From NCBI RefSeq assembly GCF_012641265.1, contig NZ_JABAHZ010000001.1:1240001-1304000 (forward strand): DNA of 64,000 nt, given 5' to 3'. Source of the stretch: Chitinophaga eiseniae. GTDB lineage: Bacteria; Bacteroidota; Bacteroidia; Chitinophagales; Chitinophagaceae. The position numbers and the translations under genes were made by a program. Numbering within the stretch: the stretch's first letter is position 1; every line of letters starts with the position of its first letter. Positions 9,214-18,328 of the stretch are shown piece by piece. A model generated the notes under the pieces. That model was not told where the DNA came from and did not search any database. It was given only the letters and a program-made list of their open reading frames with translations.

Positions 9214-12200
9214 TTATAACCCCACATTCAGTCCCAGCATAAATACCCTTGGCTTGGGATAGTCGTACAAGGTAAGGCCCTGATCGAAAGGTGAGCTGGA
9301 GTTGGATACTTCCGGATCGTAGCCTTTAAATTTGGTGACCAGGAAAAAGTTCTGCACCGAAGCATATACCCGGAGGCGACTGAGTTTTAGTGCAGATACC
9401 GTTTTTGACGGGAACACATATGCCAACAGCAAGTTACGGCCACGGATAAACGAACCGTCGGTTACTTTGTGGCTATCGTTGTTGGTAGTATAATACGCGT
9501 TGATAGGGCGTATCTGCGCTATTTGTGTATTTTGATTCGTTTCTGTCCACGCATTCAGCACGGTTTTGTAACTATTAGCAATGCCCTGCCGGTCTTCGGC
9601 GGAGTGTATGCTCCGGTCGAGTACATCGTTGCCATACATAAACTGCAGGTCTACCGTAAGCGACCAGGCCTTATACTGGAAGGTATTCAGGAAGGTGCCA
9701 TATCCGTCGGGAATACCTTTCCCGATAATCACCCTGTCGAGGTCATTGATGATACCATCACTATTGATGTCTTTATATTTGATGTCGCCGGGCAGCATGT
9801 TGTATTTCTTTGCTTCATCTGCCTCTTTAGCGCCCCATGTTCCGAGGGTGACCCTTCCAAAGAAAGAGCCAACGGGCTCTCCTACGCGGATCACCCCATT
9901 GCCCATGAGTATGTCACCATTGGCCAGTGCCAGCACTTTATTTCTATTGACAGAAATATTGAAGGTGGTGCTCCAGGAGAAATGATCGGTTTGAATATTG
10001 GTGGAGTTGATACCAAACTCAATCCCCTTGTTTTCCATACTTCCTACGTTGGAGAAAATTTTGTCGCGCCCGGTGGTATATGGCAGCGGCGCATCCAGCA
10101 GCATACCATCTACTCTCCTGCGGTATAGATCCAGTTCCAGGTTTAGCCTGTTGGAAAACAAGCCCAGCTCCATTCCGAAATCTATCTGCTTCGTTTTCTC
10201 CCACTGCAGACCGGGGTTAGCGATACGATCGATACCCACGCCGGAATTACGTGCGCCATTAAAAACAACGCTATAATTGCCCAGGCCTGCCAATGCACGG
10301 TAGGCGGGAATTTCCGAGTTACCAGTGGCGCCGTAGCTGGCACGCAGTTTCAAATTTGAAATAGCAGCAATCCCTTTCATAAAGTTTTCTTCCGTTACCC
10401 TCCAGGCGAGTGCTGCAGACGGGAAGAAAGCAAACTGGTTATCCCGGCCAAATTTTGAAGAGCCGTCCATACGGCCGGTAAAGGTGACTAAGTACCGGTT
10501 GCGGAATCCATAGTTGATACGGCCAAAGTAGGAGTTCAGCCCATTGGCGGTGCCTACAGAAGACGGCGGCTGAGGACTGGAGCCGGCTCCGAGGTTATAG
10601 TACTTATAATAAGAATCGGTGAATCCCTCCGTGCTGGCCTGGTTTTCAAAACGGTCGATATGCTGCCAGGATACCCCTGCCATGGCATTGAGCGAATGTA
10701 CTTTCGCAAACTCGCGGGTATAGGTCAGGTAGTTTTCAAACTGCCAGGAGTTATAGCGATTGTTATTAACGGAGGCATTTCCATTATCGGAAATATATTG
10801 CATGCCTTTGGCAGCAAAGTAATCTTCCCGTTGGTTAATGACATTAACGCCCACGGTAGATTTCAATTCCAGTCCGGGCGCCAGGTGTACATTGGCAAAC
10901 ATATTACCCAGGAGGGTTTGCGTGTGCAGGATAGAGATCCTGTCGGCCGCCACTCTTAAAGGATTATCTCCTCCTTCCATTCCGGGGTAGTCACGGTTGC
11001 TGGCCCAGCTGCCGTCGGCATACTTTACCGGGATGATAGGCAGCGCTTCCAATACCTGCCGCATCATGGTGATGCCGCCACCGTCCAGCTGGTCCACTTG
11101 CTTTTCCCGCTGATCTGTATAACTCAGGGTGCCACCAATCTTTAACCAGTCTTTTATCTTGCTGTCGAATACCACGCGGCCGGCGTACCTGTCTTGCCAG
11201 GAGCCCCTGGCCAATCCGTCCTGCGTACGATAATTTAAAAAAGCGCCTATACTTCTTTTCTCATCTCCGTCGGTAAATCCCAGCTGGTGATTTTGTGTAA
11301 AGGCATTACGGAAAGTTTCATCCTGCCAATCTGTGTCGTATAGCGGGTTTCCCTGCGCATCAAATAATTTGGGGTTGGTACGCTTTTTCCTGGGATCGGT
11401 ATATTTTGTGCCCGTAGCCCATCCCACGGGATCATACTTCTGGGCATTGGCATAGGCCAGGTCTTCTACCGCCAAAAACTCTTTTGCATTCAGCAGCTCC
11501 AGTTTCCTGGGCAATACGCCGATGCTGAAATCGGGATCATAGGTAATTCTGCCTCCATTCGAGGTGCCTCTTTTGGTGGTAACGAGGATAACGCCGTTCG
11601 CGCCACGGGCCCCGTAAATGGCCGTAGAAGAAGCGTCTTTCAATACTTCGATAGAAGCAATGTCGTTGGGATTGATATAGTCGATAGGCGTGCTCCCATT
11701 CCGTAAATCTACCGGGTTCAGGATCACCCCATCAATAACGTACAACGGATTATTGGACACACTGAGCGAGCTGGATCCGCGGATGCGTATATTGGTTCTA
11801 CCTCCGGGACGCCCGGAGTTGGATGATACGTTCACCCCGGAGACGCGGCCGGATAAACTCTGGTTCAGAGAAGATGCCGGGCGTTCCTGCAGCGTTTCTG
11901 CCTTCACCGTACCAACGGCGCCGGTAAGGTCTGACTTTTTAGTGGTACCGTATCCCACTACCACTACTTCGTCTATTTTTTTTACCTGTGGCACCAGTCT
12001 GATTACCATATCTGCCGCCGTTGCCTTCACCTCCTGCGTGACATAGCCTATATAAGAAATGATCAGCACCGCATCGTCGGGAAGTCCTTTAATAGTGAAA
12101 TTGCCCTCGCCGTCTGTTGTGGTGGCTTTATCAACGTTCTTTACTTTAATGCTCACTCCCGGCACGCCTGCGCCGTTCTCTTCCAACACCTTCCCATGCA

Positions 12201-12327
12201 CGTTGATGAGCGAGGGGGCCTTCGCATGGAGTTGGCTGGCTATTCCCAACAGCAGCGCCAGGGCGGTATAAATAATTTTCTGGCGTAGCGCCATGATCTT
12301 GAAAGTTACCGTGGAAAACTGTCTCAT
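9214..12327 (-). CDS. SusC/RagA family TonB-linked outer-membrane transporter
   Basis: 1037 residues. Signal peptide, a carboxypeptidase-regulatory-like N-terminal domain (about 42-112, VHGKVLEENGAGVPGVSIKVK), a TonB-box-like stretch DEVVVVGYG (119-127), a plug domain (SSLNQSLSGRVSGVNVSS, RIRGSSSLSVSNNPLYVIDG) and a long beta barrel ending in a typical aromatic strand (PRVFMLGLNVGL). It imports oligosaccharides or similar ligands together with SusD. A second in-frame ATG at 12294 would also give a signal peptide. No sigma/anti-sigma pair is next to it. Confidence 0.95.
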   Translation of the reverse strand: MRQFSTVTFKIMALRQKIIYTALALLLGIASQLHAKAPSLINVHGKVLEENGAGVPGVSIKVKNVDKATTTDGEGNFTIKGLPDDAVLIISYIGYVTQEVKATAADMVIRLVPQVKKIDEVVVVGYGTTKKSDLTGAVGTVKAETLQERPASSLNQSLSGRVSGVNVSSNSGRPGGRTNIRIRGSSSLSVSNNPLYVIDGVILNPVDLRNGSTPIDYINPNDIASIEVLKDASSTAIYGARGANGVILVTTKRGTSNGGRITYDPDFSIGVLPRKLELLNAKEFLAVEDLAYANAQKYDPVGWATGTKYTDPRKKRTNPKLFDAQGNPLYDTDWQDETFRNAFTQNHQLGFTDGDEKRSIGAFLNYRTQDGLARGSWQDRYAGRVVFDSKIKDWLKIGGTLSYTDQREKQVDQLDGGGITMMRQVLEALPIIPVKYADGSWASNRDYPGMEGGDNPLRVAADRISILHTQTLLGNMFANVHLAPGLELKSTVGVNVINQREDYFAAKGMQYISDNGNASVNNNRYNSWQFENYLTYTREFAKVHSLNAMAGVSWQHIDRFENQASTEGFTDSYYKYYNLGAGSSPQPPSSVGTANGLNSYFGRINYGFRNRYLVTFTGRMDGSSKFGRDNQFAFFPSAALAWRVTEENFMKGIAAISNLKLRASYGATGNSEIPAYRALAGLGNYSVVFNGARNSGVGIDRIANPGLQWEKTKQIDFGMELGLFSNRLNLELDLYRRRVDGMLLDAPLPYTTGRDKIFSNVGSMENKGIEFGINSTNIQTDHFSWSTTFNISVNRNKVLALANGDILMGNGVIRVGEPVGSFFGRVTLGTWGAKEADEAKKYNMLPGDIKYKDINSDGIINDLDRVIIGKGIPDGYGTFLNTFQYKAWSLTVDLQFMYGNDVLDRSIHSAEDRQGIANSYKTVLNAWTETNQNTQIAQIRPINAYYTTNNDSHKVTDGSFIRGRNLLLAYVFPSKTVSALKLSRLRVYASVQNFFLVTKFKGYDPEVSNSSSPFDQGLTLYDYPKPRVFMLGLNVGL

Positions 12328-12667
12328 AATTAAAAAATTAACAGGTGAAATTTTATTCCGGATACATGATTAAGAAGCGTTTGCTAAGGACAAAAAGGGC
12401 ACGCAACGGCCGCTACGCCGCTGAACAATAACACGTGTTTTAAAATAAAGGAAGATGATTGGCCTGCTTCTTCGTGGAAAGCCAAGGGTCGCTACAGTGG
12501 ATACTTGTGCCCTCCCGGGGGCCGCCTATCCATTGCCTGAAAAGTTAAATAAAGTTTTTTGGTTGACGACTACCTACCAGTTTTTTAATAATTAGATATC
12601 CTAACAATATTAAATATCCTTGCTAATATTTCCTTATAATATTTTCGCTAAATAAAATAGTAATTTA
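12328..12667. other. Upstream region of the SusCD pair, no gene
   Basis: About 340 bases between the susC-like start and the terminator of the upstream minus-strand operon. AT-rich towards 12540-12660, GC-richer near 12400-12540. I see no ORF, RNA gene or clear TTTG/TAnnTTTG promoter, although a promoter for SusCD is expected here. Confidence 0.6.
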
Positions 12668-12709
12668 CCCCGGGCCTTGTTGCCTGCTCTATTATATCAG
12701 TGCCCGGGG
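12668..12709 (-). terminator. Terminator hairpin of the catabolic operon
   Basis: Stem CCCCGGGC/GCCCGGGG (12702-12709 with 12668-12675 read on the minus strand), loop of 26 bases, then an A/T-rich run ending in TATTTTATTT on the minus strand. It follows the stop of the SGNH/PVC cytochrome gene by 6 bases. Confidence 0.6.
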
Positions 12710-12715
12710 CATTTG

Positions 12716-15700
12716 TTATTTCTTTTCCATGGGATGCTCTTTCAACAGCTCTCCGGGAGAATAAAAATCCTTCTTATGTTCTATGGTTTTTCTTACTTGT
12801 TTTACCTTCTCAGGAGAAATAGCGGTGGCGGTGTTTCCGAATGAATTTCTGACATAGGTAAGTACGGCGGCAATTTCTTCGTCCTTCAACAGGCTGCCGA
12901 AAGGTGTCATGGGCACCTGTCCCGGGTATGTTTTATTGTTTACTTCTATTGGTCCCATGATGCCTTTCATCACCAGTTTAATCAGCCGTTCATCACTTCC
13001 GGTCACCCATCGGGAGTCGGCAAGCGGTGGAAATCCCGAATCGGGTAGCCCTTTACCATCGGGCTGATGGCAGGTCCGGCAATATCCTTCTATGGAGTAG
13101 ATCTTTTGTCCCTGGTTAAACAAGGCCAGTTCAGCGCCTTTTAGTTTGGTGTTGCCGCCTTCTTCTTTCTCATCTTTTACATTCTCCCCTTTTAAGTGCG
13201 CGACGGCCGTTTCATAGGCGTGGACCATCCATTCGTCCAACGGCATTTTTTTGGCGGCGGCTAAGATAGGGAGGCCCTTTTCCCTGCCTATCCACGAAGC
13301 GGCTACAATGGCCATCAGGCGTACGCGGCTATTTTCGTCCTGTGCGGCTTTCATCAGTAAATCTGCCTGGTCCTTTACCTGGTGCCCGGTGTAGCGCACT
13401 ACTTCCACGGCTGCGGCCCGGGCATGATAGTCTTTGGCATTCAGCACTTGTTTTAACAGGTCCTGGTCTACCTTATCCAGTCCCCAGCTTACCCAAAGGC
13501 CTTCGAGCAGGTGATGCTCATACCTGGGATCATTTTTGTCCAGGTTAGCTACCCAGGTTTTCAGTTTAGCCAATACATCGGCAGTATTGCGTCCTCTCAG
13601 TTCCCGGCGGGTTCTGTACCGGGTTCTGTATTCGGGTACTTTAAGATTGTCCAGCAGTTCTTCTATACTGGCCCCGGCGATATGCGCCGGTTTTACCAGT
13701 GATCTCGACGGATATGTAATGCGATATATTCTTCCGTGCGAGTGATCTCTCAGCGGGTCGCGGGCATTATGTTGCATATGCCCGATCAGGATGTTATGCC
13801 AGTCGATCACGTATAAAGAGCCGTCGGGCGCAAACTCCAGGTCCACCGGCCGGAAATTGGGGTCTTCACTTACCAGCAAATCCATGCGGTGATGACTCTT
13901 ATAACCGGTGCCATCGTCCTGGAGGGTATGTTCTTTTGTTCCAAGGAAGCCGATGGTATTATTGATGAGGAAGTCGCCCTGCAGCGAGTCGGGGAAATGG
14001 CGACTGGACACAAACTCCAGCCCGGAAGTGGGCCGTACTTTATGCTTCTCTTCAATCAGCTGTATCGATTTATGTGTATGCTGGCCATATTTAGGCAACA
14101 CCGTTCCGGGAAGCATCCAGCGCATATCGGGGCTGGATGTTTCGGCAAAAAACGGTTGCCCCCAATCATCGAAGGCAATGCCCCATGGGTTAGGAATTTG
14201 CAGTTGCGCCGTGCGCTCCAGCTTCCGCCGCCGGGGATCAAAGCGGTAAAAGCCCCCGTTAGATCCGCGAATAGTGCCGTAAGAAGTTTCCACATGTGTG
14301 TGCAGGAAAACGCCTTCGCCGGAATAGATGGCGCCCGATGGATCGGCTGTAAAAGCATGGCTGCTGTGGTGGGTATCGTGATCGTCGAATCCGCTCAGCA
14401 GGATTTCTTCCTTATCTGCTTTATCATCGCCATCAGTATCTACTAACAATTTAAGATTGGTACCCTGCGCCACATACACGCCTTCCGGCGAAATTTCAAA
14501 GCCAATAGGCAGGTGTAAGCCCTGGGCGAAAATCGTTTCTTTATCGGCCTTCCCATCATTGTCGGTATCTTCCAGGATAATAATTTTATCATTGGGCTTG
14601 GCATCACCGGGCTTATAATGCGGGTAACTCGGCATTACCGCTACCCATAACCGGCCTTTGTTGTCGAACGACATTTGCATGGGCTTAGCGAGGGCAGGGA
14701 ATTGTTCTTCGGAGGCAAACAGCTCCACCTTATAGCCGGGCGGCACTTTCAGCTTATGCACCGCTTCTGCTCCACTGAGATACCGGAGGCTCCCATTCTT
14801 GGTGTTAGCAGGGTTGTAGTTGGTTTTAACCGGCGGCAATACTTTGGTATTTTTATCGGCAGCAGCCATATCCATTTTCTTTCCCTGGGAAGCCGCCAAC
14901 CAAACGGCGGTATCCCTGATAGCCGTCATTTCACGGATCTTTTCTATTTCAGCGGGATAGTTATCTGGTCCATAAGGATCGTACCGGCGGCCAAACACGT
15001 GTACGCCATTGGGTATTTTGTAATCGTTGAGCCACATCCAGTTCTTTTCTTTTACGGCATCGTGCACGAGCACCCGGTTAGCTTCCGCTTTCGGCGCGGC
15101 TTTGCCAAAAATTTGGTCCACCAACAAGAGTCCCAGCTTTTTATAGCCGGCTTCATTCAGCTGGGAGCCATCGATGGTTAAAGGTTCCTTGGTGTCCTTG
15201 TACCACTGCTGTGTAGGCGTAAAAGCATCGACAAACAATACCTGGTTGGCTGCTGCTACTTCCTTCATGGCATCCCTATACAACGCCAGGTTTTCATTTT
15301 CCCTGCGGCCATCGGGGAGATCATATTTATCGGAGAGATCTTCGAACGCAATGGGCGACACCAGGACCAGCTGCGGCGCTGAGGTGCTATTATATTTTTG
15401 TTTGAGCGTCCATTTTATAAACGCGTCTAATTCTGCTTTGTAGTTGTCCAGTCCTTCCTTCCCTTCAAATGATTCGCTATAGCCGAAAAAGGCCACAATG
15501 ATATCGGTTTTAAGCCGGGTTAACCACTGGTCGGGAGTTTCAAAACGGCCCTGGCTGGGATTATCCATTGCGGCAACTTCCTTTGCCAGTTCAGGACGAA
15601 ATTTTTCTGCACCGGGAAATGCCCATGGCGTATTCCTGCCGGCATGCGGCCGAAAGCCAGGGGTTTCTCCCCCATCGCACATGTTGCGAATGAGAAGATG

Positions 15701-15910
15701 ATGGTCCGGGTAGCGCACATATAGCTCCGTTTCAAAATTATCATAGTACGTCATTCGTGATCCCAGGTTGCCTCCAATCAGGGAAATATGTGTTCCTTCG
15801 GACACCGCAAGTGGCGCCGGCGTCTTGGGTTTACAGGCATCCAGTATTATTATTACCAATAGGATGGACATCAACGGTACGCGCGCACCGATTTTAAATA
15901 CGCTGGGCAT
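12716..15910 (-). CDS. SGNH-like / PVC-type beta-propeller / HEAT / cytochrome c lipoprotein
   Basis: 1064 residues. Lipoprotein signal (lipobox LDAC, Cys26); an SGNH/GDSL-hydrolase-like domain (about 38-275); a PVC-type membrane-bound dehydrogenase beta-propeller (about 385-750, VPPGYKVELFASEEQFPALAKPMQMSFDNKGRLWV); HEAT-like helices (about 770-900); and a class I cytochrome c domain with CRTCH near residue 940 and a distal Met in MTPFGS. In the SGNH part GDS is replaced by GGN and DxxH by DGSQ, so esterase activity is doubtful. These proteins are thought to oxidise sugars or alcohols in the periplasm (family inference). Last gene of the minus-strand operon. Confidence 0.88.
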   Translation of the reverse strand: MPSVFKIGARVPLMSILLVIIILDACKPKTPAPLAVSEGTHISLIGGNLGSRMTYYDNFETELYVRYPDHHLLIRNMCDGGETPGFRPHAGRNTPWAFPGAEKFRPELAKEVAAMDNPSQGRFETPDQWLTRLKTDIIVAFFGYSESFEGKEGLDNYKAELDAFIKWTLKQKYNSTSAPQLVLVSPIAFEDLSDKYDLPDGRRENENLALYRDAMKEVAAANQVLFVDAFTPTQQWYKDTKEPLTIDGSQLNEAGYKKLGLLLVDQIFGKAAPKAEANRVLVHDAVKEKNWMWLNDYKIPNGVHVFGRRYDPYGPDNYPAEIEKIREMTAIRDTAVWLAASQGKKMDMAAADKNTKVLPPVKTNYNPANTKNGSLRYLSGAEAVHKLKVPPGYKVELFASEEQFPALAKPMQMSFDNKGRLWVAVMPSYPHYKPGDAKPNDKIIILEDTDNDGKADKETIFAQGLHLPIGFEISPEGVYVAQGTNLKLLVDTDGDDKADKEEILLSGFDDHDTHHSSHAFTADPSGAIYSGEGVFLHTHVETSYGTIRGSNGGFYRFDPRRRKLERTAQLQIPNPWGIAFDDWGQPFFAETSSPDMRWMLPGTVLPKYGQHTHKSIQLIEEKHKVRPTSGLEFVSSRHFPDSLQGDFLINNTIGFLGTKEHTLQDDGTGYKSHHRMDLLVSEDPNFRPVDLEFAPDGSLYVIDWHNILIGHMQHNARDPLRDHSHGRIYRITYPSRSLVKPAHIAGASIEELLDNLKVPEYRTRYRTRRELRGRNTADVLAKLKTWVANLDKNDPRYEHHLLEGLWVSWGLDKVDQDLLKQVLNAKDYHARAAAVEVVRYTGHQVKDQADLLMKAAQDENSRVRLMAIVAASWIGREKGLPILAAAKKMPLDEWMVHAYETAVAHLKGENVKDEKEEGGNTKLKGAELALFNQGQKIYSIEGYCRTCHQPDGKGLPDSGFPPLADSRWVTGSDERLIKLVMKGIMGPIEVNNKTYPGQVPMTPFGSLLKDEEIAAVLTYVRNSFGNTATAISPEKVKQVRKTIEHKKDFYSPGELLKEHPMEKK

Positions 15911-15948
15911 CTTAACAATTTTTACGGGAATCAGGAAACGTTATCTGC

Positions 15949-16806
15949 TTATTTTGCCACTCGGTAAGGCACCTGTATATCAATTTTTCCTTTCCATTTT
16001 CGTGGTACTTTTAATCCCAGTTCATAATGAATCGCATTGATCACTAATCGCTGGAAGGGCTCTTGTGTAAAGTCTTCCGGATGGCCCATAGTGGTCATAA
16101 ACACACGGCCGCCGAAGCTATTGGTACCTGTCCATGCTACGGGGTTTTCGATGGCAGCTTTATCCGGGTTTACGGCCTTTCCCATCAGTAACCAGGTGGA
16201 ACCTTTTGTGGGATAGTCCGGTAACACGCGGTACAGCCAGGAACGCACGTGAAAATTTTTTGCTACGCCTGTCAATACCGGGTTATTGGCCTGTTTGGGA
16301 ATGATACTTACATCTGTGCTGCTCTCATGTCCGTAGTGCGTATGTTTAGCGGCGCCTCCCCAACCCGGAGGGGCATTTAAGGCAAATTCACCAAAGGCAT
16401 TCCATTTTTCACTGGCATGTCCCTCCGGAAAATGAAACGCATGCGTGGTGGTACGGAAACCCATTACCGGCTTTCCACTTTTCAGGTAGGCTTCAATATG
16501 GGCCAGCTGCTCCGGCGGCAGCCTGCGCCAACGCAAAAAGAAGACGGCCAGATCTGCCTGGTCCAGTGCTTCCAGGCCAGGAATATTTTCTTCGCTGTTA
16601 TAATCCGGGGATGCTTTGAGCACGATGGTTTTCATGCCATAATCTTTCTCCAGCGCGGCAGCTATCAGCGGCATCGTTTCCTCGCTGCTGTACTCATGAT
16701 CACCGGTAACGAAAACCACCAGCGGCTGCTTCTTCGGCGAAGACTGTGCAAGGAGTAAACCGGTGGTCGTGATGATCAACAATAAACAAAGGCAAATTTT
16801 TCTCAT
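15949..16806 (-). CDS. ThuA domain protein (exported)
   Basis: 285 residues with a signal peptide (MRKICLCLLLIITTTGLLLAQ) followed by a ThuA/trehalose-utilisation fold related to class I glutamine amidotransferases: VVFVTGDHEYSSEETMPLIAAALE, DLAVFFLRWRRLPPEQLAHIEAYLKSGKPVMGFRTTTHAFHF, and VMGHPEDF towards the end. ThuA-like proteins commonly sit beside PVC-type dehydrogenases and sugar-acid enzymes; their reaction is still unclear. 38 bases separate it from the PVC cytochrome gene downstream. Confidence 0.88.
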   Translation of the reverse strand: MRKICLCLLLIITTTGLLLAQSSPKKQPLVVFVTGDHEYSSEETMPLIAAALEKDYGMKTIVLKASPDYNSEENIPGLEALDQADLAVFFLRWRRLPPEQLAHIEAYLKSGKPVMGFRTTTHAFHFPEGHASEKWNAFGEFALNAPPGWGGAAKHTHYGHESSTDVSIIPKQANNPVLTGVAKNFHVRSWLYRVLPDYPTKGSTWLLMGKAVNPDKAAIENPVAWTGTNSFGGRVFMTTMGHPEDFTQEPFQRLVINAIHYELGLKVPRKWKGKIDIQVPYRVAK

Positions 16807-16861
16807 GATACAGCGTTTATTGGCTATAGTTTTTTATAACGGTCGTCACCAGTGTTGTTCA

Positions 16862-17809
16862 TCACAACGCATGGCGATTATAGATACTATTGGGATCGGG
16901 GCTTTTTCCCGTGAGTGCAGCCACTACATTACTGATCGTTAGCTGGCAGATTTTTTTATAGGTGGCGATCGTGAGACTGCCGGAATGCGGCGTAACAATA
17001 GCCCTTGGATGTTGTACCACCGGGAGCGACTGTGCTGGCGGTTCTTCCGGCAATACATCGGCAGCATACCCCCCGATTTTTTGTGTATGCAATGCCTCTA
17101 ACAAGGCAGTATGATCTACCAGGGCTCCTCTTGCCGTATTGATCAACCAGGCGTTCGGTTTCATCAGGCTCAACTGCTCCACACCGATGATCCCACTGGT
17201 ATCGTTGTTGAAAGGCAAATGAAGGCTCACTACATCCGACCGTTGCAACAGTTCCTTTATCTCTACCTGTTGATATGGCAGGTCATGCGCGGATCTGCTC
17301 CAATACACTACTTCCATTCCAAACGCTTCTCCAAGGCGGGCAACGCGCTGGCCGATATTGCCCATTCCCAGGATGCCGAGGGTTTTGCCGTTCAGTTCAT
17401 CTCCGGCATATTGATTGCGCCAGCTCCAGTTGTTTTGTTTCACCTGGGCTATAGATTCATACATGTTACGCATGCCCATCAACATCAGGCTCAGGGTATG
17501 TTCGGCCATGGTGGCGGCATTGCTGCCCGGTGCATTGATCACCAGGATTTTCCGCGCCGTGGCGGCGGACACATCTACATTATCCAGTCCGACTCCACAC
17601 CTGGCTACCACCTGCAATTGCGGGCAGGCATCCATCAGGGGCTTGCTGATCAAGCCTTTCCCCCGCGTAATGATCGCATGAATGTTGCCATGTTCCAGCG
17701 CTACTTTCAGGCTTGCTTCATCGTAGCCGGTGAATACATTTACGGCTGCCTGAAGGGCTATCAGCGCTTCCTCCGCGATTGTTTCCAGCAGCAATACGTT
17801 TTTTCTCAT
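16862..17809 (-). CDS. D-2-hydroxyacid dehydrogenase (NAD-dependent)
   Basis: 315 residues, the normal length for the family. The Rossmann motif LGILGMGNIGQRV, the catalytic Arg region LINTARGALVDHTAL, a Glu in DVLPEEPP and the His in TPHSGSLT are all present. It reduces or oxidises a 2-keto/2-hydroxy acid in the cytosol. Only 3 bases separate it from the VOC gene upstream. In this operon it may act on a sugar-acid breakdown product; the substrate cannot be read from sequence. Confidence 0.9.
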   Translation of the reverse strand: MRKNVLLLETIAEEALIALQAAVNVFTGYDEASLKVALEHGNIHAIITRGKGLISKPLMDACPQLQVVARCGVGLDNVDVSAATARKILVINAPGSNAATMAEHTLSLMLMGMRNMYESIAQVKQNNWSWRNQYAGDELNGKTLGILGMGNIGQRVARLGEAFGMEVVYWSRSAHDLPYQQVEIKELLQRSDVVSLHLPFNNDTSGIIGVEQLSLMKPNAWLINTARGALVDHTALLEALHTQKIGGYAADVLPEEPPAQSLPVVQHPRAIVTPHSGSLTIATYKKICQLTISNVVAALTGKSPDPNSIYNRHAL

Positions 17810-17812
17810 CTG

Positions 17813-18298
17813 TTATTTATGATATAAAGTAGCGTCATCGGATCTATATCCCCGGAAATCGTTCCTGTTGGAAACATACAGTCCTTCTTCATACAGCTCG
17901 TCTGCCAATATCCGGGGATCGATGTCGTCGCCGGGTTTAGAGGAAATTTCCACCAGGTTGCCCGCAGGGTCGCGTACAAACATCTGCATGGCGCCATCGG
18001 GCAGTTTTCTCACCTTTCCCCAGGGATGAATATCAATCGCATTCAGTTCTTTCATACGGAAAAAAATACTGTTGAAATCATCTACCTGTACACAGATATG
18101 TCCACGGAAAGAGGTCTTATCTTCCCATTCAGAAATATGCAGCTGCTGTTCTTCATTGAATTTGAAAAACATCACCGGGTAATCAAATCTAAAGGCTGCC
18201 AGCGGCGTTAAGCCTAATTCATGCTGATAGAACGTTCCTGCTTTTTCCAGGTTGTCGACGATCAGCGTTACGTGGTTAATTTTAAGTGCTTTAGCCAT
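17813..18298 (-). CDS. VOC (glyoxalase/dioxygenase fold) family protein
   Basis: 161 residues: LKINHVTLIVDNLEKAGTFYQHELGLTPL at the N-terminus, HICVQVDDFNSIFFRMKEL in the middle, MFVRDPAGNLVEISSKPGDD at the end, the two beta-alpha-beta-beta-beta units of the vicinal oxygen chelate fold with His and Glu metal ligands in place. Cytosolic. It lies between the hydroxyacid dehydrogenase and the enolase-superfamily gene, so an isomerase or lyase role in that pathway is plausible, but not shown. Confidence 0.85.
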   Translation of the reverse strand: MAKALKINHVTLIVDNLEKAGTFYQHELGLTPLAAFRFDYPVMFFKFNEEQQLHISEWEDKTSFRGHICVQVDDFNSIFFRMKELNAIDIHPWGKVRKLPDGAMQMFVRDPAGNLVEISSKPGDDIDPRILADELYEEGLYVSNRNDFRGYRSDDATLYHK

Positions 18299-18328
18299 AC
18301 ATCATTATTTTCAGGTACCTCTTCTAAT

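Noticed and set aside
12328..12667. Promoter of the SusCD pair
   Set aside because: TAACTTTT-like sequence is present on the minus strand near 12540-12550, but without a TTTG at about 19-20 bp; not strong enough to report.
13889..14446. Plus-strand open frames of up to 185 codons inside the PVC cytochrome gene (and similar ones in SusC, GH2 and the RND gene)
   Set aside because: They lie opposite clearly homologous coding sequence, have no family resemblance and are explained by the GC-rich third positions of the real gene.
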